Shown here piece after piece: positions 9,847-18,811 of a DNA stretch of 64,000 nucleotides. The stretch is taken from the NCBI RefSeq assembly GCF_019091085.1, contig NZ_JAGXJY010000014.1, forward strand, positions 1 through 64,000, given 5' to 3'. The notes below the pieces were generated by a model. The model did no database searches and was not told the DNA's origin. It saw only the letters and a list, made by a program, of their open reading frames with translations. This DNA comes from Mesorhizobium sp. GbtcB19. GTDB lineage: Bacteria; Pseudomonadota; Alphaproteobacteria; Rhizobiales; Rhizobiaceae. The translations under genes and the position numbers were made by a program. How positions within the stretch are numbered: position 1 is the stretch's first letter; every line of letters begins with the position of its first letter.

Positions 9847-10167
9847 ATGAAGTTCCTGATCCACGAGACACTTCGAACGTTGAACACGGATGACGTTTTT
9901 GAGTTTGGATTGAGTGAGATCACCAAATCTCTGGAATACGATGATATCTACGAGGCCAAGGCTGTGTTCCGTAGAAATGGGAAAGAACGAACCCACAAAG
10001 TGCCTGGACTCTCCGAATTCGACGTGGTGCGCGGATTTATGACGTATATTGGAATAAACCTTAGGGCAGCCGCAAAGAACGACCTCGTTGAATTCGACCT
10101 AAACGGACTTACCCTGGATCAGTACATACCGCTGACCAAGACGATCCGGGAGATATGGGATGAGTAA
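9847..10167 (+). CDS. Hypothetical protein, lower G+C than its surroundings
   Basis: A 106-residue soluble protein with mixed charge (MKFLIHETLRTLNTDDVFEF at the start, PLTKTIREIWDE at the end). I do not recognise the family. By eye it is near half G+C, with many A/T-ending codons, unlike the adjoining hemW. That suggests recent acquisition. I chose the ATG at 9847 because TAGGATC lies a few bases upstream; in-frame ATGs at 9814 and 9781 are alternatives. It ends 30 bp before the small phosphatase-like gene. Confidence 0.6.
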   Translation: MKFLIHETLRTLNTDDVFEFGLSEITKSLEYDDIYEAKAVFRRNGKERTHKVPGLSEFDVVRGFMTYIGINLRAAAKNDLVEFDLNGLTLDQYIPLTKTIREIWDE

Positions 10168-10197
10168 TTGGCACTTTTGGACCGGCGATGACGGGTC

Positions 10198-10518
10198 TTG
10201 AAAAACGTCCTCTTCGTCTGCAGCCAGAACCGGCTGCGCAGTCCGACCGCCGAGCAGGTGTTTTCCAGGCGCCGCGACATCGAGGTCGAATCGGCCGGCA
10301 CCAATCACGATGCCGACAACCCGCTGACGCACGAGTTGGTGGCCTGGGCCGACATCATCTTCGTCATGGAAAAGGCGCACCGCGCCAAGCTGCAGAAGAT
10401 GTTCCGGTCGAGCCTGAAGGGCGCCAGGGTGATCTGCCTGGACATCCCGGACGACTACGAATTCATGGACCCGGAACTGGTGCGATTGCTTGAAGTCCGG
10501 GTCGGCAGATACCTCTGA
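10198..10518 (+). CDS. Short low-molecular-weight protein tyrosine phosphatase-like protein
   Basis: This 106-residue protein has the phosphatase P-loop C-x5-R as CSQNRLR (Cys8 to Arg14), followed by SPTAEQVF, which is characteristic of low-molecular-weight phosphatases. It is shorter than the usual 150 residues, and its late acidic segment is CLDIPDDYEFMDPELV, as in the compact predicted phosphatases of COG4551. Activity on phosphotyrosine is inferred from the P-loop only. The frame requires a TTG start at 10198; the nearby ATG at 10188 is out of frame. It may be cotranscribed with the hypothetical gene upstream. Confidence 0.75.
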   Translation: MKNVLFVCSQNRLRSPTAEQVFSRRRDIEVESAGTNHDADNPLTHELVAWADIIFVMEKAHRAKLQKMFRSSLKGARVICLDIPDDYEFMDPELVRLLEVRVGRYL

Positions 10519-10542
10519 AGATAGCGCGCTTCCCGGCGCGTT

Positions 10543-10689
10543 TGTCACTCTCGGGCTTGACCCGAGGATCCATGCCTTGATCTATGCGAAGGGCGCGGCG
10601 GAGCAGAATTCTGCACCGTTGGGGGCGCTTCAGTGTAACGGCATGGATTCCAGGGTCTGCGCGCGTCGCTTCGCTCTGGAATGACGAAG
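10543..10689. repeat. Dispersed palindromic repeat, family B, copy 3
   Basis: A shorter copy with CCCGAGGATCCATGCC, the GCAGAATTCTGC core and CGGCATGGATTCCAGGGTCT. The right arm is truncated (CGTCGCTTCGCTCTGGAATG). It lies between the phosphatase-like gene and a small leftward gene. Confidence 0.8.
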
Positions 10690-10705
10690 CGCGAAATCAC
10701 GAAGG

Positions 10706-10894
10706 TTAAGCGTCGTGCTTCTGGCGATGCTTGCCGCGGTTCTTCTCGCCATGCACCTCGCCATGGCGAACCTGCTTCTGGTCGGCCTTGTCGCGGCGTG
10801 CGCCGTTCTGCTCGGTGATCGGATGTGGGGGCATGCCCTCGCGGGCGGTTTTGCTTTCAAGTCGGCTGATGAAGATGTCGAAGCGATTGGGCAT
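10706..10894 (-). CDS. Small hydrophilic basic protein (hypothetical)
   Basis: A 62-residue, strongly hydrophilic and His/Lys/Arg-rich protein (tail KNRGKHRQKHDA). No known domain is visible. Support comes from a GGGAGGAGG site 12 bases before the ATG and from the lack of a better gene on either strand before rsmI. The bias towards charged, disordered residues means it could be spurious. Confidence 0.4.
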   Translation of the reverse strand: MPNRFDIFISRLESKTAREGMPPHPITEQNGARRDKADQKQVRHGEVHGEKNRGKHRQKHDA

Positions 10895-11051
10895 CGTCCG
10901 GTCCTGCCTCCTCCCGGGGAATCAGGGGTTAAATTCGCCGTTGCCGGTTTCGTTCCGCACTGTGGCAAAGGCATGGCGATTTCCTTGGCTCGACCTCACG
11001 TTTTGCAACAAGCCGTCAGCCGTGCCAAACAGGGTGAACGGAGGGTTATCC

Positions 11052-11948
11052 TTGACCGGCGACAAACGCAGCTACCTGATCGGACAGACCGAGATCGCGG
11101 CACGGCCGCTCGCGCCGGCGCTCTATCTGGTGGCGACGCCGATCGGCAACCTTGCCGATATCACGCTGCGCGCGCTGGAGACGCTGGCCGCCGCCGATAT
11201 CGTCGCCTGCGAGGACACGCGCGTGTCGCGCGTGCTGCTCGAACGCTACGGCATACGGCGGCGCACCACCGCCTATCACGAGCACAATGCGCAAGAAGCC
11301 GGGCCGAAGCTGATCGGGGCGCTGGCAGCAGGGCAGAGCGTGGCGCTGATCTCCGACGCCGGCACGCCGCTGGTCTCCGATCCCGGCTACCGGCTGGTCG
11401 GCGAGGCGCTGGAGCAGGGCATCCGCGTCGTGCCCATCCCGGGACCTTCGGCGGCGCTCGCCGCGTTGACGGCATCCGGCCTGCCATCCGACGCTTTCCT
11501 GTTCGCCGGGTTCCTGCCGGTGAAGACCGGACAGCGGTTGACCAAGCTCGAAACCTTCAAGGCGGTGCCGGCAACGCTGATCTTCTTCGAGTCGCCGCGG
11601 CGGCTTGCCGAGACGCTTGGCGCCATGGTCGAGGCGCTCGGCGGCGCACGCCAGGCCGCGATCGGCCGCGAGCTGACCAAGACCTTCGAGGAAATGCGCA
11701 CCGGCACGCTGGCCGATCTGGCCGACCACTATGCGGCGGCCGACACGCCGAAGGGCGAGATCGTCATCTGCGTCGGCCCGCCGGAAGCGACGGAAGACCA
11801 ACCCGCGGACATCGATCGCCTGCTGTTGTCGCTCGCGGCGGAAATGTCGGCGTCAAAGGCGGCGGCTGAGGCGGCGAAAATGACCGGCGGGCAGAAGCAG
11901 GCGCTTTACCGGCGACTCTTGGAACTCAAGGAAGGCGATGGTGGCTAA
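11052..11948 (+). CDS. rsmI: 16S rRNA (cytidine(1402)-2'-O)-methyltransferase
   Basis: This 298-residue SAM-dependent tetrapyrrole-methylase-fold enzyme 2'-O-methylates C1402 in the ribosomal P site. Diagnostic motifs are [17 protein letters not shown] near 20-36, [39 protein letters not shown] and [14 protein letters not shown] start at 11052 is preferred because GGAGGG sits seven bases upstream and the family start ([20 protein letters not shown]) follows. Farther upstream in-frame codons would add unrelated sequence. The stop overlaps yraN by 11 bp, the usual rsmI-yraN pairing. Confidence 0.94.
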   Translation: MTGDKRSYLIGQTEIAARPLAPALYLVATPIGNLADITLRALETLAAADIVACEDTRVSRVLLERYGIRRRTTAYHEHNAQEAGPKLIGALAAGQSVALISDAGTPLVSDPGYRLVGEALEQGIRVVPIPGPSAALAALTASGLPSDAFLFAGFLPVKTGQRLTKLETFKAVPATLIFFESPRRLAETLGAMVEALGGARQAAIGRELTKTFEEMRTGTLADLADHYAAADTPKGEIVICVGPPEATEDQPADIDRLLLSLAAEMSASKAAAEAAKMTGGQKQALYRRLLELKEGDGG

Positions 11949-12318
11949 ACGTTCGGCCGGCCATCGTCGAAAAGCCTATCGGCGCGGCCATCGCGGCGAG
12001 TGGCTGGCGGCGCTGGCGCTGATGCTGAAAGGCTACCGCATCCTCGCCCGCCGCCACCGCACGAAACTTGGCGAGATCGACCTGATCGCCCGGCGCGGCG
12101 ACCTCGTGCTGTTCGTCGAGGTCAAGGCACGCCGGACATTGATCGAGGCGATGGAAGCGATCGGCCATGAATCGGAGCGGCGCATCGAAGGCGCGGCGGA
12201 TTTGTGGCTGTCGCGCCAGCCTGACTATGGCAGGCTTTCGATGCGTTTCGACATGGTCGCGGTGCTGCCCTGGCGCTGGCCGGTGCATGTCGAGAACGCG
12301 TTTTATGGGCGGAATTAG
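11938..12318 (+). CDS. yraN: YraN family protein (UPF0102), nuclease-fold
   Basis: This 126-residue protein has a restriction-endonuclease-like fold: [20 protein letters not shown], then [23 protein letters not shown], which contains the E-x-D and E-x-K active-site pattern of Holliday-junction-resolvase-like nucleases. Its physiological role is not established in the family. It overlaps rsmI by 11 bp and is presumably translated from the same transcript. A family B repeat follows its stop. Confidence 0.9.
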   Translation: MVAKRSAGHRRKAYRRGHRGEWLAALALMLKGYRILARRHRTKLGEIDLIARRGDLVLFVEVKARRTLIEAMEAIGHESERRIEGAADLWLSRQPDYGRLSMRFDMVAVLPWRWPVHVENAFYGRN

Positions 12319-12329
12319 GCCATGTGCTT

Positions 12330-12550
12330 CGTCATCCTAGGGTGGAGCAGCCGAGAAGCGGCGTCGCGGAAACCCTAGGATCCATGCCGTGACCTAGACG
12401 CGCTGCCACGGTGTAGAATCTGAATCAAAGAGCGTCGCGCCTGACGAGGGGCTGTTTGCGACCGCCGCGTTCTACGGTCGGCGGCACGGCATGGATCCTC
12501 GGGTCTGCGCTGCGTCGCTACGCTCCTTGCTCCGCCCGTGGATGACGAAG
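12330..12550. repeat. Dispersed palindromic repeat, family B, copy 4
   Basis: About 220 bp between the convergent yraN and uppP genes. CGTCATCCTAGGGTGGAGCA on the left and CCTTGCTCCGCCCGTGGATG on the right are inverted; internal blocks are CATGCCGTGACC and CACGGCATGGATCC. A unique central segment replaces the usual GCAGAATTCTGC core. Confidence 0.8.
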
Positions 12551-12576
12551 GCGTGGTTGCAGCGTCTGCGCTTTGC

Positions 12577-13383
12577 TCACCCCCACACCATCAGCGCCGC
12601 CAGCCCCGCGATACCCACCACCAGCCGCCACCAGCCGAACAGCGAATAGCCGTTCTTCGAGACGTAATCGAGCAGGAAGCGCACCACGAACAGCGCGGTG
12701 ACGAAGGCGGCGATGAAGCCGACGGAAATGATCGGCAGGTCGGCCGAGGTCAGCACGTTGCGGTTCTTGTAGAGGTCGAAAACGAAGGCGCCGACCATGG
12801 TGGGCATGGCGAGGAAGAAGGAGAACTCCGCCGCCGCGCGCTTGTCGACGCCCATCAGCAGCGCGCCGACGATGGTAGAGCCGGAGCGCGAGGTGCCGGG
12901 GATCAGCGACAGGCACTGGAACAGGCCGATCTTGAGATAAACGCTCAACGGGAAGCGCTCGACATCGTGATGCACCGGCTTGAAGTTGATGCGGTCGACG
13001 ACCAGCAGCACCACGCCGCCGATGATCAGCATGATGCAGATCAGCCGCGGCGATTCGAACAGGATGGTCTTGATGAAGTCATGCGCCAGCGCACCGATGA
13101 CCGCCGCCGGCAGGAAGGCAATGAGGATGCCGATGACGAAATGCCTTATTTGCGGGTCGCTGGGCAGCTTGATCAGCATCTGCCAGAGCTTGCTGAAGTA
13201 GACGCTGAGGATCGCCAGGATCGCGCCGAGCTGGATCAGGATCTCGAAGGCCTTGCCGGTGGAATGGAAGCCGAGGAAATGGCCGGCAAGCAGGATATGG
13301 CCGGTCGAGGAGACCGGGATGAACTCGGTCAGGCCCTCCAGCAGCCCAAGCAGCAGGGCTTCGACAATGGTCTGGCTTTCCAT
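12577..13383 (-). CDS. uppP: Undecaprenyl-diphosphatase UppP (BacA family)
   Basis: This 268-residue polytopic inner-membrane enzyme dephosphorylates undecaprenyl pyrophosphate to recycle the lipid carrier for peptidoglycan and polysaccharide synthesis. Both catalytic motifs are intact: [14 protein letters not shown] at 16-29 and PGTSRSGST at 162-170. About eight membrane segments are visible. The ATG at 13383 is chosen for its GAGG site and because the first residues ([17 protein letters not shown]) match the family. Loss of this enzyme typically raises bacitracin sensitivity. Confidence 0.95.
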   Translation of the reverse strand: MESQTIVEALLLGLLEGLTEFIPVSSTGHILLAGHFLGFHSTGKAFEILIQLGAILAILSVYFSKLWQMLIKLPSDPQIRHFVIGILIAFLPAAVIGALAHDFIKTILFESPRLICIMLIIGGVVLLVVDRINFKPVHHDVERFPLSVYLKIGLFQCLSLIPGTSRSGSTIVGALLMGVDKRAAAEFSFFLAMPTMVGAFVFDLYKNRNVLTSADLPIISVGFIAAFVTALFVVRFLLDYVSKNGYSLFGWWRLVVGIAGLAALMVWG

Positions 13384-13543
13384 GGCAACCTCAGGATTTC
13401 GGGGACAGCTGGGGACAACGGCTTGCTTGTCACGGCGCGGAAGTCCCCCTATAGGTCGCAACACCGTGACGGCCGCATGACGGGCCGCCAAGACTTACCG
13501 GCGCGGGTTACGATTCGCCAGTGCGCCCTATCATCGCGGAACC

Positions 13544-14236
13544 ATGCTGACGCTTTTCCATCATCCGATGTTCGCAACCTGCCGGTTCGTCCGCCTCGCC
13601 TTCGGCGAGTATGGCGAGGAACTGGCGCTGATCGAGGAAAAGCCGTGGACGCGGCGCAAGGAGTTCCTGGCGCTGAACCCGGCCGGCACGCTGCCGATCC
13701 TGCTTGCCGAAGGCGACGTGCCGATCGTCGGCGCCATGGTGATCGCCGAATATCTCGACGAGACGCGCGGCGTGTTGAAGCGCGACAAAAGGCTGTTCGC
13801 CGAAGACCCGATGCAGCGCGCCGAAATCCGCCGGCTGACTGACTGGTATCTGGCGAAGGCCGAGAGCGAAGTGACCCGCCATCTGGTGCGCGAGCGCGTG
13901 CTGAAGCCGGTGATGCCGGAAACCGCCGGCGGCGGCTCGCCGGACTCGGCGGCGATCAGGGCCGCGCGCGCCAATATCCGGCAGCACATGAAATACACCA
14001 ACTGGCTGGCCGGCACGCGTCATTGGCTGGCCGGCAGCAAGGTGACCTATGCCGACCTCGCGGCGGCGGCGACGCTGTCGGTGCTCGACTACCTCGGCGA
14101 GATCGACTGGCGCGAACACAGCGCCGCGCGCGAATGGTATACGCGGGTGAAATCGCGGCCATCGTTCCGGCCGCTGCTCTCCGACCGGGTGCGCGGCCTG
14201 TCGCCGGTATCGCATTATGCGGACCTCGACTTCTGA
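13544..14236 (+). CDS. Glutathione S-transferase family protein
   Basis: This 230-residue cytosolic GST-like protein starts [20 protein letters not shown], with a possible catalytic Cys/Ser region near 12-14. It continues with [13 protein letters not shown] (cis-Pro loop) and [11 protein letters not shown]. The helical C-terminal domain includes [20 protein letters not shown], the usual N-capping motif. The substrate is unknown; it is not closely similar to the GST at 365-988. It overlaps queG by 20 bp, so the two genes are cotranscribed, a common alphaproteobacterial arrangement. Confidence 0.9.
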   Translation: MLTLFHHPMFATCRFVRLAFGEYGEELALIEEKPWTRRKEFLALNPAGTLPILLAEGDVPIVGAMVIAEYLDETRGVLKRDKRLFAEDPMQRAEIRRLTDWYLAKAESEVTRHLVRERVLKPVMPETAGGGSPDSAAIRAARANIRQHMKYTNWLAGTRHWLAGSKVTYADLAAAATLSVLDYLGEIDWREHSAAREWYTRVKSRPSFRPLLSDRVRGLSPVSHYADLDF

Positions 14237-15365
14237 GAAACTTCGCGCGCTGATCGACGCCGAGGCGCGCCGCGCCGGCTTCGAGGCGGTTGCCGTGACC
14301 AGGCCGGACGCGATCCCGCTGGCGCCCGCAAGGCTCGCCGAATTCGTCTCGGATGGTTTCCACGGCTCGATGGAGTGGATCGCCGAGACGCTCCAGCGGC
14401 GCGCCGAGCCCTCGACGCTGTGGCCCGAGGTGCGCTCGATCGTCGTTCTGGCGATGAATTACGGCCCGGATCACGATCCGCGCGACATCCTTGCAAAGCC
14501 TGACCTCGGCGCCATCTCGGTCTATGCGCAGAACCGCGATTATCACGACGTGATGAAGGGCCGGCTGAAGGAGATCGCCGGCAAGATCGTCGCGCGCGCC
14601 GGCGGCGACGTGAAGGTGTTCGTCGATACCGCACCCGTGATGGAAAAGCCGCTGGCGGAGGCTGCGGGGCTCGGCTGGCAAGGCAAGCACACAAATCTGG
14701 TCAGCCGCGCGCATGGCTCGTGGCTGTTCCTCGGCACGATCTTCACCACGGCCGAGCTCGAGCCGGACAAGGCCGAGATCGACCATTGCGGCTCCTGCCG
14801 CGCCTGCCTCGACGTCTGCCCAACCGACGCTTTCCCCGCGCCCTACCGGCTCGATTCGCGGCGCTGCATCTCCTACCTCACCATCGAGAACAAGGGGCCG
14901 ATCCCCCGCGAATTCCGCGAAAAAATCGGCAACCGCATCTATGGCTGCGACGATTGCCTCGCCGCCTGCCCGTGGAACAAATTCGCCAGCGCGGCTTCGG
15001 AGGCGAAGCTTGCCGCGCGTGCGGATTTGCGCGAGCCGAAGCTTTCGGAGTTGCTGATCCTCGACGACGCGGCGTTCCGCGCTTTCTTCTCGGGTTCGCC
15101 GATTAGGCGCATCGGGCGCGACCGTTTTGTGCGCAACGTGCTGATCGCCGCCGGCAATTCTGGCGATCCGTCACTAACGTCGCTCGTGCGCCGCCTGCTC
15201 GACGATGTCTCGCCACTGGTGCGGGGTGCGGCAATCTGGGCCCTGTCGCGACTGCTGTCCGATCGCGAATTTAGCGACCTCGCCGCCACGGCTTCGAAGA
15301 CCGAGGACGACGCATCGGTCCGCGAGGAATGGCTGGCGGCGTCAAATCTCGCAAAGGTCGATTGA
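14217..15365 (+). CDS. queG: Epoxyqueuosine reductase QueG
   Basis: This 382-residue cobalamin- and iron-sulfur-dependent enzyme reduces epoxyqueuosine to queuosine in tRNA anticodons. Two 4Fe-4S motifs are visible: [12 protein letters not shown] (Cys191, 194, 197, 201), and Cys217 with [11 protein letters not shown] (Cys244, 247, 251). The catalytic Asp is probably Asp138 in [11 protein letters not shown], and C-terminal HEAT-like repeats bind tRNA. The ATG lies inside the upstream GST gene, which argues for coupled translation. The SDR gene follows after 13 bp. Confidence 0.95.
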   Translation: MRTSTSEKLRALIDAEARRAGFEAVAVTRPDAIPLAPARLAEFVSDGFHGSMEWIAETLQRRAEPSTLWPEVRSIVVLAMNYGPDHDPRDILAKPDLGAISVYAQNRDYHDVMKGRLKEIAGKIVARAGGDVKVFVDTAPVMEKPLAEAAGLGWQGKHTNLVSRAHGSWLFLGTIFTTAELEPDKAEIDHCGSCRACLDVCPTDAFPAPYRLDSRRCISYLTIENKGPIPREFREKIGNRIYGCDDCLAACPWNKFASAASEAKLAARADLREPKLSELLILDDAAFRAFFSGSPIRRIGRDRFVRNVLIAAGNSGDPSLTSLVRRLLDDVSPLVRGAAIWALSRLLSDREFSDLAATASKTEDDASVREEWLAASNLAKVD

Positions 15366-15378
15366 TGGGGATTCATTG

Positions 15379-16284
15379 ATGGGCGAAAGACGCTTCTTCA
15401 TCTTCGGCGCCGGCTATTCCGGCAAGGCTTTTGCGCGGGCCAACCAGCAGCGGGCGCCGGTCTCCGGCACGACCCGGGCGCCGGAAAAATTCGAGGCGCT
15501 GCGATCGGTGGGCATTGAGCCGCTGCAATTCGACGGCGCGCTGTCGCCCGAGCTCAGCGATGCGCTCGCCAAAACCACGCATCTCATCGTCTCTGTCGCG
15601 CCGGACGAGGCCGGCGATCCAGTGCTCAACGCCGCCGGCGAGGTGCTGCGAGAAAAGATGCCGGCGCTGGAATGGATCGGCTATCTCTCAACGGTCGGCG
15701 TCTATGGCGATCATGGCGGCGCCTGGGTGGACGAGACCGGCGCGTGCCGGCCGGTGTCGAAGCGTTCGGTGATGCGGGTGGCGGCCGAACAGGAATGGCT
15801 GAAGCTTGGCCGGGAGATCGGCAAGCCGCTGGCGATCCTGCGGCTTTCCGGCATTTACGGCCCGGGTCGCAACGCGCTGGTCAATCTCGAGGACGGCACG
15901 GCGCGGCGGCTCGTGAAAGCCGGCCAGGTGTTCAACCGCATCCATTGCGACGACATCGCCGGGGCGCTCTGGCATCTGGCCGACAACAATCTCGGCGGGA
16001 TTTTCAACGTCACCGATGACGAGCCGGCACCGCCGCAGGATGTCGTCGCCTATGCCGCGGGATTGATGGGCGTGGAGCCGCCGCCGGAAATTCCCTTCGA
16101 GACTGCCCAACTTTCGCCCATGGCGCGGTCTTTCTATGGCGAGAACAAGCGCGTCGCCAACAAGGCGATCAAGGCGGCAGGCTATCGTTTCCAGTTCCCG
16201 AACTATCGGGTGGCATTGGAGCGGATGTGGGCCGAGGGCGACTGGCGGGACGGAGAGCCACGCAGCCCGATGAAACGCTCGTGA
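15379..16284 (+). CDS. NAD(P)-dependent SDR/epimerase-family protein
   Basis: This 301-residue extended-SDR-like Rossmann protein has an N-terminal nucleotide-binding motif, FGAGYSGKAFARA, near 8-20. YLSTVGVYGDHGGAWVDE occupies the position of the catalytic Ser, and LAILRLSGIYGPGRN is the substrate-domain segment typical of YeeZ-like NAD-dependent epimerases. A YxxxK pair is not obvious. The substrate is unknown. The start is the ATG 13 bp after queG; an out-of-place upstream extension would overlap queG. It ends the GST-queG-SDR operon. Confidence 0.87.
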   Translation: MGERRFFIFGAGYSGKAFARANQQRAPVSGTTRAPEKFEALRSVGIEPLQFDGALSPELSDALAKTTHLIVSVAPDEAGDPVLNAAGEVLREKMPALEWIGYLSTVGVYGDHGGAWVDETGACRPVSKRSVMRVAAEQEWLKLGREIGKPLAILRLSGIYGPGRNALVNLEDGTARRLVKAGQVFNRIHCDDIAGALWHLADNNLGGIFNVTDDEPAPPQDVVAYAAGLMGVEPPPEIPFETAQLSPMARSFYGENKRVANKAIKAAGYRFQFPNYRVALERMWAEGDWRDGEPRSPMKRS

Positions 16285-16374
16285 TCGAAGCCTGGCACTC
16301 GGCGTGCTATGATTCGGGCCTGATTCATGAGGGCCAGGACGTGCGTAGCGGACGACTGGAAGGGGACCAGCCTG

Positions 16375-17472
16375 ATGAATTTGCGATCGCTGCCTGACCG
16401 CAAGCCGTTCCTGACCGCAGCGCTGGCGCTGGTGACCTTGGCCGCATTGGCGGCTGTCGCCATTTCGGCCGAGCCCCGCGCGAAAGACCTGTTCGGTGCC
16501 CGGAAACTGCCGGCCGTGGCGCCGGCGCAATCCTTCGGCTTCTATTCGAAAGGCTGCTTCACCGGCGGCGTGGCGCTGCCGATGGACGGGCCGAACTGGG
16601 AAGTGATGCGCCCGTCGCGCAACCGCCGCTGGGGCCATCCGGCGATGATCTCGCTGATCGAGAAGCTCGCGCGGGACGCCCAGGCGGATGGCTGGCCGGG
16701 CCTTCTGGTCGGCGACGTCTCGCAGCCGCGCGGCGGGCCGATGATGACCGGCCATGCCTCGCACCAGATCGGGCTCGACGCCGACATCTGGCTGACGCCG
16801 ATGCCGAAGCGGCCGCTGACCACGGCGCAGCGCGAAAACATGAGCGCGACGCTGATGGTCGACGAAAAAACGCATCTGGTGAAGGATGCGCTGTGGACGC
16901 CGGCGCACACCAGGCTGCTGAAGCGCGCGGCGAGCTATCCGGAGGTCGAGCGCATCCTGGTCAATCCCGGCATCAAGAAGAAGCTCTGCGACACCGTCAC
17001 CGGCGACCGCACCTGGCTGCGCAAGGTGCGGCCGTTCTGGGGCCATGACTATCATTTCCATATGCGCATCGGCTGCCAGCCGGGTTCGCCCTTCTGCAAG
17101 GCGCAGGAGACGACGCCGGACGATGACGGCTGCGGCAAGCCGCTGGCCTGGTGGTTCACCGAGGAGCCCTGGCGGCCAAACAAGAACCCGGATGCGCCCA
17201 AGGCGCGCGACCTGATGACGATGGCCAATCTGCCTAAGCAGTGCCAGGACGTGCTCGGGGCGCCGGACGCGCCTTCGCTCGAGGCGGTGACCTATCATGG
17301 CGGTGCGGCCGCCGCTGTCGCCGTGGCCGAGCCGCAGCCGGCCGAACCGCAACCAAGCGAGCCGGCGCAAATGATTTCGAGCGGCAACGCGTCCCTGCCG
17401 GCGGCGGCCAGCGCTTTCGCGCCGACGCCCTCGATCGGCATTCCGCTGCCAAGGCCACGACCCGGCAACTAG
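16375..17472 (+). CDS. mepA: Penicillin-insensitive murein endopeptidase MepA
   Basis: This 365-residue periplasmic zinc LAS-type peptidase cleaves D-alanyl-meso-diaminopimelate cross-links in peptidoglycan. It has an N-terminal hydrophobic signal/anchor (about 11-32). The metal motif GHASHQIGLDADIW supplies His130 and Asp137, and HDYHFHMRIGC supplies the later His. Six cysteines suggest the disulfide-stabilised family fold. The C-terminal 80 residues are Pro/Ala-rich and low complexity (AEPQPAEPQPSEPAQ), longer than in the enteric protein. The start at 16375 follows AAGGGGACC. Confidence 0.94.
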   Translation: MNLRSLPDRKPFLTAALALVTLAALAAVAISAEPRAKDLFGARKLPAVAPAQSFGFYSKGCFTGGVALPMDGPNWEVMRPSRNRRWGHPAMISLIEKLARDAQADGWPGLLVGDVSQPRGGPMMTGHASHQIGLDADIWLTPMPKRPLTTAQRENMSATLMVDEKTHLVKDALWTPAHTRLLKRAASYPEVERILVNPGIKKKLCDTVTGDRTWLRKVRPFWGHDYHFHMRIGCQPGSPFCKAQETTPDDDGCGKPLAWWFTEEPWRPNKNPDAPKARDLMTMANLPKQCQDVLGAPDAPSLEAVTYHGGAAAAVAVAEPQPAEPQPSEPAQMISSGNASLPAAASAFAPTPSIGIPLPRPRPGN

Positions 17473-17510
17473 TGCGTTTCACAGTTTCACGGAAACGGCG
17501 AAACGCCCTA

Positions 17511-17572
17511 TCTCTTTGCTTTGACGCAATTCCAGACTGAAAACCGCACACACTTTTCTGGAATTGCTCTAA
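17511..17572. repeat. Dispersed short palindrome, family C
   Basis: The sequence contains TTTGACGCAATTCCAGACTG, AAAACCGCACACACTTTTCT and GGAATTGCTCTAAG. Outer blocks GCAATTCCAG and CTGGAATTGC are inverted. It lies between mepA and glk. Confidence 0.75.
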
Positions 17573-17662
17573 GGCGCAAGCGGGCTTCCCCTTTAGGGGG
17601 TCATGCGCTAGTCAATCGATTGAAACGACGCCCGGGGCTCCGCAAAGAGGACGACCAAGAGT

Positions 17663-18679
17663 ATGGCAGGCGAAGAGACAGCGCTGCGGTTTCCTGTCCT
17701 GATCGGCGACATTGGCGGCACCAATGCGCGCTTCTCGATCGTGCTCGACGCCAATTCGGAAGCGACCGAGCCGCAAATCGTCCAGACCGCCAATTTCAAG
17801 ACCATCGACGAGGCGATCCAGGCGGCGGTGCTCGACCGTTCGTCCATCCAGCCGAATTCGGCCGTGCTGGCGATCGCCGGGCCGGTCGACGGCGACGAGA
17901 TCCCGCTCACCAACTGCCCCTGGGTGGTGAAGCCGAAGCAGATGTTTCGCACGCTGGGCCTGAGCGAAGTCGTGGTGCTCAACGATTTCGAGGCGCAGGC
18001 GCTGGCCGTGGTGGCGCTCGGCGAGGAGCATATGGAAAAGATCGGCGGCGGCACGCCCGAGCCCAATGCCGGCCGCGTCGTGCTCGGCCCCGGAACCGGG
18101 CTCGGCGTCGCCGGACTGATCTATGCCCTCAACCACTGGATCCCGGTGCCGGGCGAGGGCGGGCATATGGATATCGGCCCGCGCACGCCGCGCGACTTCG
18201 AGGTGTTCCCGCATATCGACAAGCTCGAAGGCCGCATCTCCGGCGAGCAGATCCTGTGCGGCCGCGGGCTGGTCAATGTCTATCGCGCCGTGGCCAAGGC
18301 CGACGCCAGGCCGGCGCCCCTCGCCACGCCGGCCGAGGTCACCGCGGCGGCGCTTTCTAAATCCGATCCGGTAGCCGAGGAGGCGCTGGCGCTGTTCGTC
18401 ACCTGCCTCGGCCGCACCGCCGGCGATCTCGCACTGGTGTTCATGAGCCGCGGCGGCGTCTTTCTGACCGGCGGCATCGCGCAGAAAATCGTGCCGGCGC
18501 TGAAGGCCGGCAATTTCCGCGCTGCCTTCGAGGACAAGGCGCCGCACAGCGCGCTGATGCGTGAAATGCCGGTCTATGTCATCACCCACCCGCTGGCGGC
18601 GCTGCTTGGGCTTGCCGCCTATGCCAGGATGCCGTCGCTGTTCGGCGTCAACACGGCGGGACGGCACTGGCGGGCCTGA
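17663..18679 (+). CDS. glk: Glucokinase
   Basis: This 338-residue cytosolic enzyme phosphorylates glucose to glucose-6-phosphate, feeding the Entner-Doudoroff pathway in rhizobia. Motifs of the bacterial Glk family are [13 protein letters not shown] (phosphate 1 loop, near 16-28), [39 protein letters not shown] with sugar-binding Glu and His, and [13 protein letters not shown]. Length fits the family. No PTS genes are nearby. The next gene, an ABC exporter, follows after 132 bp. Confidence 0.94.
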   Translation: MAGEETALRFPVLIGDIGGTNARFSIVLDANSEATEPQIVQTANFKTIDEAIQAAVLDRSSIQPNSAVLAIAGPVDGDEIPLTNCPWVVKPKQMFRTLGLSEVVVLNDFEAQALAVVALGEEHMEKIGGGTPEPNAGRVVLGPGTGLGVAGLIYALNHWIPVPGEGGHMDIGPRTPRDFEVFPHIDKLEGRISGEQILCGRGLVNVYRAVAKADARPAPLATPAEVTAAALSKSDPVAEEALALFVTCLGRTAGDLALVFMSRGGVFLTGGIAQKIVPALKAGNFRAAFEDKAPHSALMREMPVYVITHPLAALLGLAAYARMPSLFGVNTAGRHWRA

Positions 18680-18811
18680 TCGCGCCCGGGTTCGGGACGG
18701 CGGTCGGCTGCCGCGACGAAGTTTCGCCATAGGCAAGCCGTAGCCGGGGCGTTAAGAGGATGCCGAAAAGCGGCCCATCTGACACGCGGACAACCACGAA
18801 GCGCCCCTGAT

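Noticed and set aside
10541-10684. Short frames encoding MDSRVCARRFA-like peptides in this and other family B repeats
   Set aside because: The same peptide recurs because the repeat recurs; no ribosome-binding sites, and frames end at repeat edges. These are translations of a non-coding palindrome.
10715-11869. Alternative plus-strand frame (384 codons) over the rsmI region
   Set aside because: Arg/Gly/Ala-rich and motif-free; rsmI in another frame carries all family signatures.
15688-17370. Long open frame (560 codons) on the minus strand over the SDR and mepA genes
   Set aside because: Arg/His/Pro/Gln-rich translation with no family motif; it is the antisense shadow of well-supported genes in G+C-rich DNA.
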